Source of the DNA: Bacillota bacterium
Lineage (GTDB): Bacteria > Bacillota > UBA4882 > UBA8346
Assembly (NCBI GenBank): GCA_023429995.1
Contig: JAEZCE010000034.1
Location: forward strand, 1 to 64,000
Length of the DNA: 64,000 nucleotides
Reading direction: 5' to 3'
This document shows, piece after piece, positions 17,159 to 26,177 of the stretch (positions within the stretch are counted from its first letter, which is position 1; the number at the start of each line of letters is the position of its first letter). Under the pieces are notes generated by a model that was not told the DNA's origin, did no database searches, and saw only the letters and a program-made list of their open reading frames with translations. The translations under genes and the position numbers were made by a program.

Positions 17159-19120
17159 TTGTCCAGCGGTATAATCAATGTCAGCGGGTATGAAATCTCG
17201 GTGTTTTCTTATAACACGATCATCGTGGGAACAGGGGCCGCCGGGTTTAATGCGGCAAACCGGCTTTACAGTTGCGGTCAGCGCGATATCGCCATGGTTA
17301 CCGATCATGTCCTGGCTGGAACTTCCCGCAATACGGGTTCGGATAAACAAACCTATTATAAACTTACCTTGTCCGGCGATGCAGCCGATTCCGTTGCTGA
17401 ACTTGCCAAAGCCCTTTATGACGGTGAATGTGTCGATGGAGATATCGCTTTGACCGAAGCCGCTTTATCGACGAAATGTTTTTTAAATTTAGTGGAACTC
17501 GGTGTGCCGTTTCCCCAAAACCGTTATGGCGAATTTGTAGGGTATAAGACAGATCATGACCCTGGCAGAAGGGCCACTTCGGTTGGACCGTATACTTCGA
17601 AGGTGATGACGGAATGTCTGGAACGTTCGGCCAGGGAAAAAGGGATCCGGATTTATGACAAAATGCAAGTTATTAAAGTTCTGGCCGGGGATGGGAAATT
17701 ATATGGCTTGTTATGTCTAAATCTTCAGAACATTGCCGATAAAAATCAAAGATTTGTGGCCTTTTGTTGCAAGAATGTTATTTATGCCACCGGTGGTCCC
17801 GCCGGTATGTACGCGGACTCAGTCTATCCTCTCGGACATTATGGCGCCAGCGGACTAGCCTTTGAAGCCGGAGTGGCCGGGAAAAACTTAACCGAGTGGC
17901 AATACGGCCTGGCGTCGATAAAGCCCAGATGGAACGTTTCCGGCACTTATATGCAGGTTTTACCCAAATTCATCTCGAGCGACCCGGACGGTCGGAATGA
18001 ACGGGAGTTTCTGCCGGATTTTTTTACGAGTCGAACCGAAATGCTGAACATGATATTTCTCAAGGGTTATCAATGGCCTTTTGATGTCCGGAAGATCGAC
18101 AGTGGCTCTTCCATTATCGATCTGCTGGTTTATATTGAAAGCAGTCTCAAAGGGCGGCGTGTTTTTCTTGATTTCCGGGAAAACCCCGGTAATGTTGAGA
18201 TCGATTATACGGCTCTCTCCAAAGAGGCCGGAGATTATTTGGAAAAGGCCGGGGCCACTTTTGGAAAGCCCCTTGACCGTTTGCGCCATATGAATGCGCC
18301 GGCCATCACTTTCTATCAAGATAAAGGCGTGGATTTATCAACTACGCCGCTGGAAATTGCTTTATGCGCTCAGCATAATAACGGCGGACTCGGTATCGAT
18401 ATGTGGTGGCATACCAATCTTCAAGGCTTTTTTGCTGTCGGCGAGGTCAGCGGGAGTCATGGTGTGTACCGGCCGGGCGGCAGCGCCTTAAATGCGGGAC
18501 AAGTCGGTTCCACCCGGGCGGCCCAATATATTGCCCGACATCGCCAAGGGGAAGGGCCGGTATTGGAGGATTTTTTCAATCAATGCCGTCATTTATTGGC
18601 AAGTACCATCGCCACCAGTGAAGGCGTAATTGGAGAATCCGAAAATGTCCGGCAGCTTTGGGATCAGGCGACTAGGGACATGAGCCGCTATGGCGCCGCA
18701 ATTCGCGACACCATAGGCATCCGGGAATGCTTGGCTAAAGATAGGGAAATGCTTGCTAATTTTGAAACAAAGGTTAAAATTAAGGATGTTCAGGATTTGA
18801 ACAAGGTATTCCGGCTTTATGATATGCTGATCAGCCAGTATGTCTATTTAAGCGCCATGGCCGATTATATCGAACACAGCGGAAAAAGTCGCGGTTCTGC
18901 TTTGTATTCCAATCAGAACGGTAAGTTGCCTGCTGCAAATTTACCGGAGATTTTTCGTTATATGTTGGACGACGGCTCACGGCGTCATTTCATTCAAGAA
19001 GTATGGTACCGGCCTCAAAAATGCGATTTTACCTGGCGCAAGGTTCGCGAAATCCCCGCTGGTGACGATTTTTTTGAAAACGTTTGGCGGGATTATCGTG
19101 AAAACGGGAATATCTATTGA
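17159..19120 (+). CDS. FAD-dependent oxidoreductase, fumarate reductase/succinate dehydrogenase flavoprotein-like
   Basis: About 653 residues. The TTG at 17159 is chosen because AGAGGGGG lies 8 bases upstream and the protein then starts 20 residues before the dinucleotide-binding motif IIVGTGAAGFNAANRL. Further family features are CCKNVIYATGGPAGMYADS, YPLGHYGASGLAFEAG and FFAVGEVSGSHGVYRPGGSALNAGQVGSTRAAQYI, with a C-terminal helical domain like L-aspartate oxidase. No signal peptide or heme-binding region, so cytoplasmic. It probably reduces or oxidises an alpha,beta-carbon pair in the same pathway as the OYE-type enzyme. Confidence 0.8.
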   Translation: MSSGIINVSGYEISVFSYNTIIVGTGAAGFNAANRLYSCGQRDIAMVTDHVLAGTSRNTGSDKQTYYKLTLSGDAADSVAELAKALYDGECVDGDIALTEAALSTKCFLNLVELGVPFPQNRYGEFVGYKTDHDPGRRATSVGPYTSKVMTECLERSAREKGIRIYDKMQVIKVLAGDGKLYGLLCLNLQNIADKNQRFVAFCCKNVIYATGGPAGMYADSVYPLGHYGASGLAFEAGVAGKNLTEWQYGLASIKPRWNVSGTYMQVLPKFISSDPDGRNEREFLPDFFTSRTEMLNMIFLKGYQWPFDVRKIDSGSSIIDLLVYIESSLKGRRVFLDFRENPGNVEIDYTALSKEAGDYLEKAGATFGKPLDRLRHMNAPAITFYQDKGVDLSTTPLEIALCAQHNNGGLGIDMWWHTNLQGFFAVGEVSGSHGVYRPGGSALNAGQVGSTRAAQYIARHRQGEGPVLEDFFNQCRHLLASTIATSEGVIGESENVRQLWDQATRDMSRYGAAIRDTIGIRECLAKDREMLANFETKVKIKDVQDLNKVFRLYDMLISQYVYLSAMADYIEHSGKSRGSALYSNQNGKLPAANLPEIFRYMLDDGSRRHFIQEVWYRPQKCDFTWRKVREIPAGDDFFENVWRDYRENGNIY

Positions 19121-19218
19121 AGGGAAACAGGCTTTTTAATGGAATTAACATAAAGAAATTAAATTCGAAACCGTTTAAAAAATAGATTTCGCCGTTGGAA
19201 TCCTGGGGAGGTTTATGC

Positions 19219-20064
19219 GTGTATAAAATTATCAAAAAGGAAGTATTGAATCCCACAGTCAAATTAATGGAGATTGAAGCTCCATTGATCGCTAAAAAGG
19301 CTGAACCGGGCCAGTTTATCATTTTCCGGATCCATGAAGACGGGGAGCGGGTCCCATTAACCATTGCCGATTACAACCGGGAAACCGGAACGGTCACCAT
19401 CATTTTTCAGGAGGTGGGCAAATCTACCAAACTCCTGGGTAGCATGAATGAAGGGGATTCCTTGCTTGATTTCGTAGGTCCGCTTGGGGTGGCTTCCCAC
19501 TTTGCGGGATTGAAAAAAGTAGCGGTGGTCGGCGGCGGTCTTGGGACTGCCATTGCCTATCCCCAGGCAAAAAAGCTTCATCATATGGGCGCCGAAGTTG
19601 ATGCCATCGTTGGGTTTCGCAACAAGGATTTAATCATCCTGGAACAAAGAATGCAGGAAGTGAGTAACCGCCTGTTTGTAGCGACCGATGACGGTTCCAA
19701 CGGCACGAAAGGTTTTGTAACCGATATCTTGAAGAAATTGATCGAAGAGGGTAACCGCTATGACATGGTTATCGCCATTGGACCTTTGATCATGATGAAG
19801 ATGGTCAGCAATTTGACAAAAGCTTACGGCATTAAAACTGTGGTTAGCATGAATCCGGTGATGGTGGATGGGACGGGAATGTGCGGCGGCTGCCGGGTAA
19901 CGGTGGGCGGTCAAATAAAATTCGCTTGTGTTGACGGCCCTGATTTTGACGGACATGAAGTCGATTTTGACGAAGCCATGCGCAGGCAGATGATGTATAA
20001 AAGTGAAGAAAAACATGCTCTCTCCGACCACGAGTGTAAACTGGAGGGTCTTAAAAATGCCTAA
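19219..20064 (+). CDS. nfnA: NADH-dependent ferredoxin:NADP+ oxidoreductase small subunit (NfnA-like)
   Basis: A 281-residue ferredoxin-NADP reductase/dihydroorotate dehydrogenase electron-transfer-type protein. The GTG at 19219 lies 7 bases after GGGGAGG. FAD-domain motif ERVPLTIADYN, NAD-domain GGGLGTAIAYPQAK and C-terminal [2Fe-2S] cysteines in GMCGGCRVTVGG and FACVDGPDF. With the next gene it forms NfnAB, the electron-bifurcating transhydrogenase of anaerobes; sulfide dehydrogenase SudBA is a near relative. It would balance NADH, NADPH and ferredoxin for the preceding redox enzymes. Confidence 0.85.
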   Translation: MYKIIKKEVLNPTVKLMEIEAPLIAKKAEPGQFIIFRIHEDGERVPLTIADYNRETGTVTIIFQEVGKSTKLLGSMNEGDSLLDFVGPLGVASHFAGLKKVAVVGGGLGTAIAYPQAKKLHHMGAEVDAIVGFRNKDLIILEQRMQEVSNRLFVATDDGSNGTKGFVTDILKKLIEEGNRYDMVIAIGPLIMMKMVSNLTKAYGIKTVVSMNPVMVDGTGMCGGCRVTVGGQIKFACVDGPDFDGHEVDFDEAMRRQMMYKSEEKHALSDHECKLEGLKNA

Positions 20065-21466
20065 TATGTCACCAAGCAAAGTAAAGATGCCGGAACAAGA
20101 TCCGGCGGTCAGAAATGAAAACTTCTTAGAGGTATCGTTGGGATACCCCGAGGAGATGGCTAAAGAAGAGGCTCAGCGCTGTCTGCAATGCAAAAATAAG
20201 CCTTGTACCCAAGGGTGCCCTGTCAATGTCCAGATTCCCGAATTTATTAAACGATTGGCGGAGGGGGACTTCAGCGCCGCTTATCAAAAGATCAAAGAGA
20301 CCAATAGTCTGCCCGCTGTCTGCGGCAGAGTATGCCCTCAGGAGTCCCAATGCGAAAAGTATTGCGTCAGGGGAAAAAAGGGTGAACCGGTAGGGATCGG
20401 ACGGCTGGAACGTTTTGTAGCCGATTGGGCTATGGAGAACGTGGCTTCTGCCGTGGCAGGATCCAAAGCAGAAACCATACAAAAGAATGGCTGGAAGGTG
20501 GCTGTGATTGGTTCGGGACCTGCCGGACTGACTTGCGCGGGGGATTTGGCTAAAATGGGCTACCAAGTAACCATATTTGAGGCCTTCCACATACCCGGAG
20601 GAGTGCTGATGTACGGCATACCGGAGTTCCGGCTGCCGAAAGCACTGGTTCAAAGGGAGATTGATAACGTAAGGAAATTGGGTGTATCCATTCAAACCAA
20701 TATGGTTATTGGCAAAGTATTTTCCCTGGATGAGCTGATGGCCGAAGGGTATCAGGCCATATTCATCGGTTCCGGGGCCGGATTACCCAGCTTTATGGGC
20801 ATACCGGGTGAAAACTTGAACGGCGTCTATTCGGCCAACGAATTTTTGACCCGAATCAATCTGATGAAAGCCTATCAATTTCCCAAAAGCGATACCCCGG
20901 TTAAAGTGGGGAAAAGGGTGGCGGTATTCGGCGGCGGAAATGTCGCGATGGATGCGGCCCGAAGTGCTAAAAGGCTCGGGGCTGAACAGGTATATATCAT
21001 TTATCGAAGATCTGAGGCGGAAATGCCGGCCCGGGCCGAGGAAGCGCATCATGCTAAAGAAGAGGGTATTTTATTCAAGTTATTGACCAATCCAACCCGG
21101 ATATTGGGAACCGAAGACGGCTGGGTCAAAGGGGTAGAATGCATTGAAATGGAGCTGGGCGAACCGGATGCCTCCGGAAGGAGGAAACCCATGGCCAAGA
21201 AAGGTTCCGAACATATCGTAGATGTCGAGACGGTCATCGTAGCCATCGGTCAAAGCCCCAACCCGTTAATCAAATCCACCACTCCGGGCTTGGAGACTCA
21301 TCCCTGGGGAGGCATCATCGTGGAAGAAGAGACGGAGGCCACCAGCAGACCGGGGGTGTTTGCCGGGGGCGATGCCGTGACGGGTGCGGCAACCGTTATA
21401 TTGGCCATGGGAGCGGGTAAAAAGGCGGCCAAGGCAATTGACGAATACCTTTGTAATCAATCATAA
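20057..21466 (+). CDS. nfnB: NADH-dependent ferredoxin:NADP+ oxidoreductase large subunit (NfnB/GltD-like)
   Basis: A 469-residue protein of the glutamate synthase small subunit family. The ATG at 20057 follows GGAGGG and overlaps nfnA by 8 bases. N-terminal cysteine cluster segments are CLQCKNKPCTQGCPVNVQIPEF and CGRVCPQESQCEKYC ([4Fe-4S] sites). There are two dinucleotide folds: AVIGSGPAGLTCAGDLAKMG and VAVFGGGNVAMDAARSAKRLG. No gltB-like gene is near, and the nfnA neighbour decides the assignment. Confidence 0.85.
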   Translation: MPNMSPSKVKMPEQDPAVRNENFLEVSLGYPEEMAKEEAQRCLQCKNKPCTQGCPVNVQIPEFIKRLAEGDFSAAYQKIKETNSLPAVCGRVCPQESQCEKYCVRGKKGEPVGIGRLERFVADWAMENVASAVAGSKAETIQKNGWKVAVIGSGPAGLTCAGDLAKMGYQVTIFEAFHIPGGVLMYGIPEFRLPKALVQREIDNVRKLGVSIQTNMVIGKVFSLDELMAEGYQAIFIGSGAGLPSFMGIPGENLNGVYSANEFLTRINLMKAYQFPKSDTPVKVGKRVAVFGGGNVAMDAARSAKRLGAEQVYIIYRRSEAEMPARAEEAHHAKEEGILFKLLTNPTRILGTEDGWVKGVECIEMELGEPDASGRRKPMAKKGSEHIVDVETVIVAIGQSPNPLIKSTTPGLETHPWGGIIVEEETEATSRPGVFAGGDAVTGAATVILAMGAGKKAAKAIDEYLCNQS

Positions 21467-21487
21467 ATGAGGATACGGTGGACTCGA

Positions 21488-21515
21488 AAGCGCCAATGAT
21501 GCTTAATTGGCGCTT
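21488..21515. terminator. Hairpin between convergent nfnB and GH105 gene
   Basis: Arms AAGCGCCAAT (21488-21497) and ATTGGCGCTT (21506-21515) are perfect complements with an 8-base loop. Runs of A or T on either side are short, so it would be a weak, possibly bidirectional terminator for the convergent genes. Confidence 0.5.
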
Positions 21516-21583
21516 CAAAAAAGTCAACGCTTCCTTGTGAGAAAAGAATAAGCATAATGTTTTATATAATTCAAATATAATTT

Positions 21584-22708
21584 TTAATCTGCTTGATTCA
21601 TTTCTATACACATCAGAATAAAAGCGCCTGCACCATGAAGATCATTGATAGTGGTGGGGCGGGCGATATAATGGGCATAATCCCCGACTCCGGTGCCGAT
21701 ACAAATATCTCCTATTAACACACCTCCATTTTCATCCAATTTCAGTGTATCAATGACTCCCCGATATCCCTTCCAGGCGTATTGAAGATAATGATGTTCC
21801 AGATATCCCTTTCGAATAGCTTTGGCAATCGAATAGACATACAGGGAAGTGCAGGAATTTTCAAGCCAATTATCCGGGAAATTGCCTTTATCCACGACCT
21901 GATACCATCGTCCGCTTGCTTTGTCCTGATATTTAATTAATGAAAGCAGCAGGTCTTTCAGTATTTTAATCAGTTCATTTTTATCTTTATGGGTTTGGGG
22001 GAGAAAGTCCAGGATATCGACAATGGCAGTAGTGTACCAACCAATGGCTCTGCCCCAGAATTCACCGGATCTTCCAGTTTCGGGGTCGGCCCATTCTGCT
22101 TTTTTACTCTCATCCCAGGCGTGATAAAGCAAGCCGGTTTTTTTATCTTTCATATGTTTTTCCATGAGTAAAGCCTGAAATGTTACCGTGTCAAAGAAGC
22201 TTTTTTCAGCGAAGGTGCTGTCATACTGAACGGCAATAGGACCTGCCATATAGAGCCCATCCAGCCACATTTGATTTGGATACATACTTTTATGCCAGAA
22301 ACCGCCTTCTTTATTTCTATTCCAGCTACGCAAATGGGCGACCAATATGGCGAGCGCTTTTTGGTAGCGTTTATCTCCGGTATTTTGATAAAGGGTATAA
22401 AGAAGGATTCCCGGTTGAATGTCATCCAATTGGGTTGGATCATAATTCTTGATGCCGCCGTCAGGAAGAATCAAACTATCAACCCAAAGCTTAAGGTATT
22501 CATAATATCTTTCTTTTTGGGTTACCCTCCAGCATCTCTCCATACCGGAAAGAAATACTCCCTGGTGGTAATGGAACCTTCCCACGGGCGGGAGCGCTTC
22601 CGGTTCATACTTTTCCATAAGAGAAGAACAGGCTATTTCCGCCCAGCCTATTGGGGCGGCAGGGATTTTTTTGTTGTTTGTAGTTTCTCCTGTATCTGGT
22701 GAGATCAT
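21584..22708 (-). CDS. Glycoside hydrolase family 105/88-like unsaturated glucuronyl hydrolase
   Basis: A 374-residue protein, starting at the minus-strand ATG at 22708, which follows AGGAGG; an upstream in-frame ATG lacks such a site. It has the alpha/alpha-barrel pattern of YteR/YesR-type unsaturated rhamnogalacturonyl hydrolases: FHYHQGVFLSGMERCW, PNQMWLDGLYMAGP (catalytic Asp), GEFWGRAIGWY, WLENSCTSLYVY and GTGVGDYAHYIARP. No signal peptide, so it acts inside the cell on imported pectin-lyase products. Divergent from the AraC regulator at 22893. Confidence 0.85.
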   Translation of the reverse strand: MISPDTGETTNNKKIPAAPIGWAEIACSSLMEKYEPEALPPVGRFHYHQGVFLSGMERCWRVTQKERYYEYLKLWVDSLILPDGGIKNYDPTQLDDIQPGILLYTLYQNTGDKRYQKALAILVAHLRSWNRNKEGGFWHKSMYPNQMWLDGLYMAGPIAVQYDSTFAEKSFFDTVTFQALLMEKHMKDKKTGLLYHAWDESKKAEWADPETGRSGEFWGRAIGWYTTAIVDILDFLPQTHKDKNELIKILKDLLLSLIKYQDKASGRWYQVVDKGNFPDNWLENSCTSLYVYSIAKAIRKGYLEHHYLQYAWKGYRGVIDTLKLDENGGVLIGDICIGTGVGDYAHYIARPTTINDLHGAGAFILMCIEMNQAD

Positions 22709-22892
22709 TTCAAGCCTCCTAGGATATTGAATTGTCACCAATAATAATATCATATAAAAATGTACATTATTTGCGTAATTTATATTAATTGTATCAAATC
22801 TTGCTTAAATTGGCGGGTATGTGGTAGGATTATTTTAAGTTCGCGCAGGGACCGCAATGGCGTGTAAAATATCAAAGAATGAGGAAAATTAG

Positions 22893-23810
22893 ATGGATAG
22901 CGAGTATTTCTTTTATGGTAACGAAGGTGATACATTTTCGGTATCCCATCGGAAAGCCCAAAGTCATATGATGCCTGAGGATCATTTTCATAGCACTTAT
23001 GAATTATTTTATCTGGTCAAAGGTGAAAGGAACTTTTTTATAAAAGAGGGAACATTCAGTATAAAAGAAGGAGATTTAGTGCTGATCAATCCCGATGTAT
23101 TGCATAGGACTACCAACGCCATGACATTAGGGCATGAGAATATCATTGTCAATTTTCACAGGGATGAACTGACTACCCCAAAATATTCGTTTCCCGGGAT
23201 TCTCTTCGCTTTGCTTGGAAAAGAGTACACAATTATCAGCCTCCCACTCCAGTGCCAAATCTACGTAGAAGAGCTTCTTAATAAAGTCCTGCAGGAGGTG
23301 GAACAAAAAAAGACCGGCTTCGAAATATACGCGCAAGCTCTAATCGTTCAACTACTGACTTATTGTTGTAGATTTGTGGAACAAAACAGGGTGAAGGAAT
23401 TCATCCATCCCAGTCCGATGCATCAATTGATCACAGGAATTGTCCAGTTTATTAATAGTAACTATGCTCAAGATCTGAGTCTTCATTATTTAGCTGAAAG
23501 ATTTTATGTCAGCTCCTATTACCTGAGCAGGGCATTTAAAGAGGTGACCGGGTTTACCTTTATTGAGTATCTAAACAACTTACGAATCAAAGAAGCCAAG
23601 AAACTTCTGGAGGAATCTCCGGAAAAAGTTGCAAACATCGCTAAAGCCGTCGGATATGGCAGTAGGACTCATTTTGGGAGAGTGTTCCGGAAAATTACGG
23701 GACGTTCACCCCTGTATTATCGTAGAATCGGCAGGGCTTTAAGTGATGGAAAAACTTCTCTGAATCGGGTGGGTCAGAAGATACCCCACCATCAAACTAT
23801 GCGTGGTTAA
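22893..23810 (+). CDS. AraC-family regulator with cupin sensor
   Basis: A 305-residue regulator. An N-terminal cupin domain (HFHSTYELFYLVKGERNFFI...EGDLVLINPDVLHRT, about residues 25-75) probably binds a sugar. A C-terminal AraC double helix-turn-helix (about residues 190-285) includes LSLHYLAERFYVSSYYLSRAFKEVTG and VANIAKAVGYGSRTHFGRVFRKITG-type repeats. Divergent orientation suggests it activates the GH105 gene from the 184-bp shared region. Confidence 0.85.
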   Translation: MDSEYFFYGNEGDTFSVSHRKAQSHMMPEDHFHSTYELFYLVKGERNFFIKEGTFSIKEGDLVLINPDVLHRTTNAMTLGHENIIVNFHRDELTTPKYSFPGILFALLGKEYTIISLPLQCQIYVEELLNKVLQEVEQKKTGFEIYAQALIVQLLTYCCRFVEQNRVKEFIHPSPMHQLITGIVQFINSNYAQDLSLHYLAERFYVSSYYLSRAFKEVTGFTFIEYLNNLRIKEAKKLLEESPEKVANIAKAVGYGSRTHFGRVFRKITGRSPLYYRRIGRALSDGKTSLNRVGQKIPHHQTMRG

Positions 23811-23977
23811 GATGTTGCGCTTGCGAAGAGTAGTTATTTTTCAAATTACGGTCCAAATTTTTTTAGCTGCTCAATGAACCCTTTATATAAACTGGAATAT
23901 TTTTACTTGCAGATAAGGGAAGTTTTTTGGGATAGTCTCTTGCATTCTTCAAAAGATGAGGCGTTAATTCAAATTCG

Positions 23978-24008
23978 TTGACTCTACCCTAAGGGTGGGG
24001 TTTATAAT
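23978..24008 (+). promoter_or_regulatory. MerR-type promoter with 19-bp spacer
   Basis: TTGACT (23978-23983) and TATAAT (24003-24008) are separated by 19 bases, longer than the usual 17. The spacer contains the dyad ACCCTAAGGGT within CTACCCTAAGGGTGGGG. This is the classical arrangement for MerR-family activators that untwist an over-long spacer. The next gene encodes a MerR regulator, so it is very likely autoregulated. Confidence 0.8.
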
Positions 24009-24022
24009 ATCTAAAAAAAGGT

Positions 24023-24838
24023 GTGATAAAAGCGGATAATCGGATAAAGATCAGCGATTTTGCCAAATTAACCGGAAATACCCTAAAAACGATTATGTAT
24101 TACCACAAAATAGATTTATTGCATGAACCGGAACGCTCTTCCGGAGGATACCGTTTATATGGACCCCAAGAGCTGACTCGTATGCGATTGATCCAATATT
24201 TAAAATCTTTCGGACTCGATTTAAAGCGTATCAAAGAAGTATTGGGAGATATACATAATCCCTCAACCTTACGGCAAATTTTACAATCCTTGCTGGTTGA
24301 ACTATTAAACGAAAAGAAAGACCTGGAAGAACGAGTGGCCAAGATTGAAATGTTATTGAGCGAAGAGAGGGTACAACTTGATGACAATTCCGGTAGTTCT
24401 GTTTCTTTTCAAATGATTACAGAGATACTGGGACCCGAGCAAGTTGAGGAATATATACTAACCTGTCCGGAACTTTTTTTTCAGCAAAGAAAAATATTCG
24501 GTGTTTTGGATCATTTTCAATGGGGTGATTACCGGAAAACTTTTCAAACTTTAGCTGAGTATTTTAAAACTCATCCCGGGCAATACAAAACAGCTTTGGA
24601 ATATGGAAAACGCCTTGCTAAATTAGCCGATGTGTCTGAAGATGACCCGGAAATTGAAATTTTAGCCCGGGAAGCCGCCGAGTTCATCAAAAATACTCCA
24701 CTTTTAAAGGACTTGCTTTACAACAAAACAGCGTTGCCCCTTGAAGACTTATTCAATGAAATGGTCGGTAGTGTTCGCTCGCCGGCTCAGATGAAGCACA
24801 AACAACTGATTCAAAGATATCTAAATTATCATTCGTGA
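24023..24838 (+). CDS. MerR-family transcriptional regulator
   Basis: A 271-residue regulator with a GTG start 15 bases after the -10. The N-terminal winged helix-turn-helix is IKISDFAKLTGNTLKTIMYYHKI...GGYRLYGPQELTRMRLIQYLK (residues 8-60), followed by a coiled-coil region (LLNEKKDLEERVAKIEMLL). The roughly 150-residue C-terminal effector domain has no cysteine-rich metal-binding loop, so an organic ligand is more likely than a metal. Its end touches the next transcription unit's gene. Confidence 0.85.
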   Translation: MIKADNRIKISDFAKLTGNTLKTIMYYHKIDLLHEPERSSGGYRLYGPQELTRMRLIQYLKSFGLDLKRIKEVLGDIHNPSTLRQILQSLLVELLNEKKDLEERVAKIEMLLSEERVQLDDNSGSSVSFQMITEILGPEQVEEYILTCPELFFQQRKIFGVLDHFQWGDYRKTFQTLAEYFKTHPGQYKTALEYGKRLAKLADVSEDDPEIEILAREAAEFIKNTPLLKDLLYNKTALPLEDLFNEMVGSVRSPAQMKHKQLIQRYLNYHS

Positions 24839-24912
24839 GTTATAGAATTATCCCGGGGCGTTTTGAGAATAAACTTGGCGTTAAGGATTGTGGAAAGGAT
24901 CGGGAGGAAACG

Positions 24913-25587
24913 ATGAACAAAATTAGCTATTTTTTAAAAAGTTTTTTGGGAATCACATTTTTCTTTGGTTTCATGTTTGCTGCAGCTGGTAAATTAAATT
25001 ATCCTCAAGGATGGTTATATTATTCCCTAAGTATCTTCGGCTTGCTGCTCAATATTTTGGCGATTCAAAGCAATGAACAGCTTATGAATGAGCGATCCCG
25101 GCCTGGGGTCAATGTAAAAGCATGGGATAAGAAGATATTGGGAGTTTCAGCGATACTCACCATATTGTCATATATCGTTGCCGGGCTTGATTCCGGAAGG
25201 TTCCACTGGTCCCCGGATTTAGGAATTGCCATCCCATTGGCCGGGATCCTGCTGGTTTTGATTGGCCAGGTGATATTTTTGATTGCTAAGATTCAAAACA
25301 ACTTTTTTTCCAGTGTAGCTCGTATCCAGAAAGAAAGAAAGCATACCGTTTGTAACAGGGGGCTTTATCAAGTGGTCCGTCATCCCGGATATCTGGGAAT
25401 GATCATTTCCTGGTTAGGGTTTCCTTTCGTTACGGGTTCTATTTTTAGTTCCATTCCGGTTGGGATGGCAATCATTTTGTTAATCGTCAGAACAGTTCTT
25501 GAGGATAGGATGCTTCATCGCGAGTTAACCGGGTATGCGGAATATTCTCGGGAAACAAAATACAAATTATTTCCTTTTATTTGGTAG
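24913..25587 (+). CDS. Isoprenylcysteine carboxyl methyltransferase-family membrane protein
   Basis: A 224-residue membrane protein starting at the ATG after GGGAGGAAAC. It has about five hydrophobic segments and the ICMT/PEMT-type SAM-binding motif GLYQVVRHPGYLGMIISWLGFP, then EDRMLHRELTGYAEYSRETKYKLFPFIW, the usual C-terminal pattern. Bacterial members methylate unknown small or lipid substrates. It is likely the target gene of the MerR regulator 74 bases upstream. Confidence 0.8.
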   Translation: MNKISYFLKSFLGITFFFGFMFAAAGKLNYPQGWLYYSLSIFGLLLNILAIQSNEQLMNERSRPGVNVKAWDKKILGVSAILTILSYIVAGLDSGRFHWSPDLGIAIPLAGILLVLIGQVIFLIAKIQNNFFSSVARIQKERKHTVCNRGLYQVVRHPGYLGMIISWLGFPFVTGSIFSSIPVGMAIILLIVRTVLEDRMLHRELTGYAEYSRETKYKLFPFIW

Positions 25588-25669
25588 AAAACCTTTGAAA
25601 TAAGCTTTTTGTCTTCACCCGGTTTATTTTGGATAGAAGTTTTTTCAAAAATGAATGCTTCCTAAGTTT

Positions 25670-25714
25670 GTATCAATCAGGACTCTTTGGTGAGTCTTTA
25701 TTGATACTTTTTTT
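25670..25714 (+). terminator. Rho-independent terminator after the methyltransferase gene
   Basis: A long stem pairs GTATCAAT with ATTGATAC (outer) and GACTC with GAGTC (inner), followed by CTTTTTTTA. It closes the merR-methyltransferase unit. Confidence 0.85.
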
Positions 25715-25942
25715 ATGTGGTTATTTGGTGAAACCGAAGGATATTACCATTTGGGAAATATGGCTGATGGTGATGATAATAGTAATATGTCTCCTATAAA
25801 GAAAGACCGGAGTTAATTATTTTTCCCAATCTTTAAAAAATTAAAGGCAAAAAACCAGTTACACAAAATATTGCACATTTCTCGAGTTTGTTTTATTATT
25901 TTATAACCCTCTTGCCCCTCGTTCCCCTCATAAGATTGATCT

Positions 25943-26168
25943 TTACGAAACGACTGCGTACCTTCACGCAACGGTTGCGTAAGCATACCGAACGACTAAG
26001 TAAGCTTACACGACGACTGCGTACCTTCGCACAACGGTTGCGTAAGCATACCGAACGACTAAGTAAGCTTACGCGACGACTGCGTACCTTCGCGCAACGG
26101 TTGCGTAAGCTTACCGAACGACTAAGTAAGCTTCGCGACGACTGTGCACCTTCACGTAACGGTTGCAT
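25943..26168. repeat. 63-bp tandem repeat, about 3.6 copies, built from 21-bp sub-repeats
   Basis: Units begin at 25943, 26006, 26069 and 26132 (last one partial, with a 1-base deletion). Each 63-bp unit holds three related 21-bp blocks with cores ACGACTGCGTAC, ACGGTTGCGTAAG and ACGACTAAGTAAGC. Because 63 and 21 are multiples of three, both strands show long open frames here (arginine/leucine-rich), but no ribosome site supports them and they are repeat artefacts. It lies between convergent genes and ends 10 bases from the MATE stop codon. Confidence 0.9.
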
Positions 26169-26177
26169 GACCACCGT

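Noticed and set aside
25943..26168. CRISPR array
   Set aside because: Units are contiguous tandem repeats with no unique spacers, and no cas genes are present.
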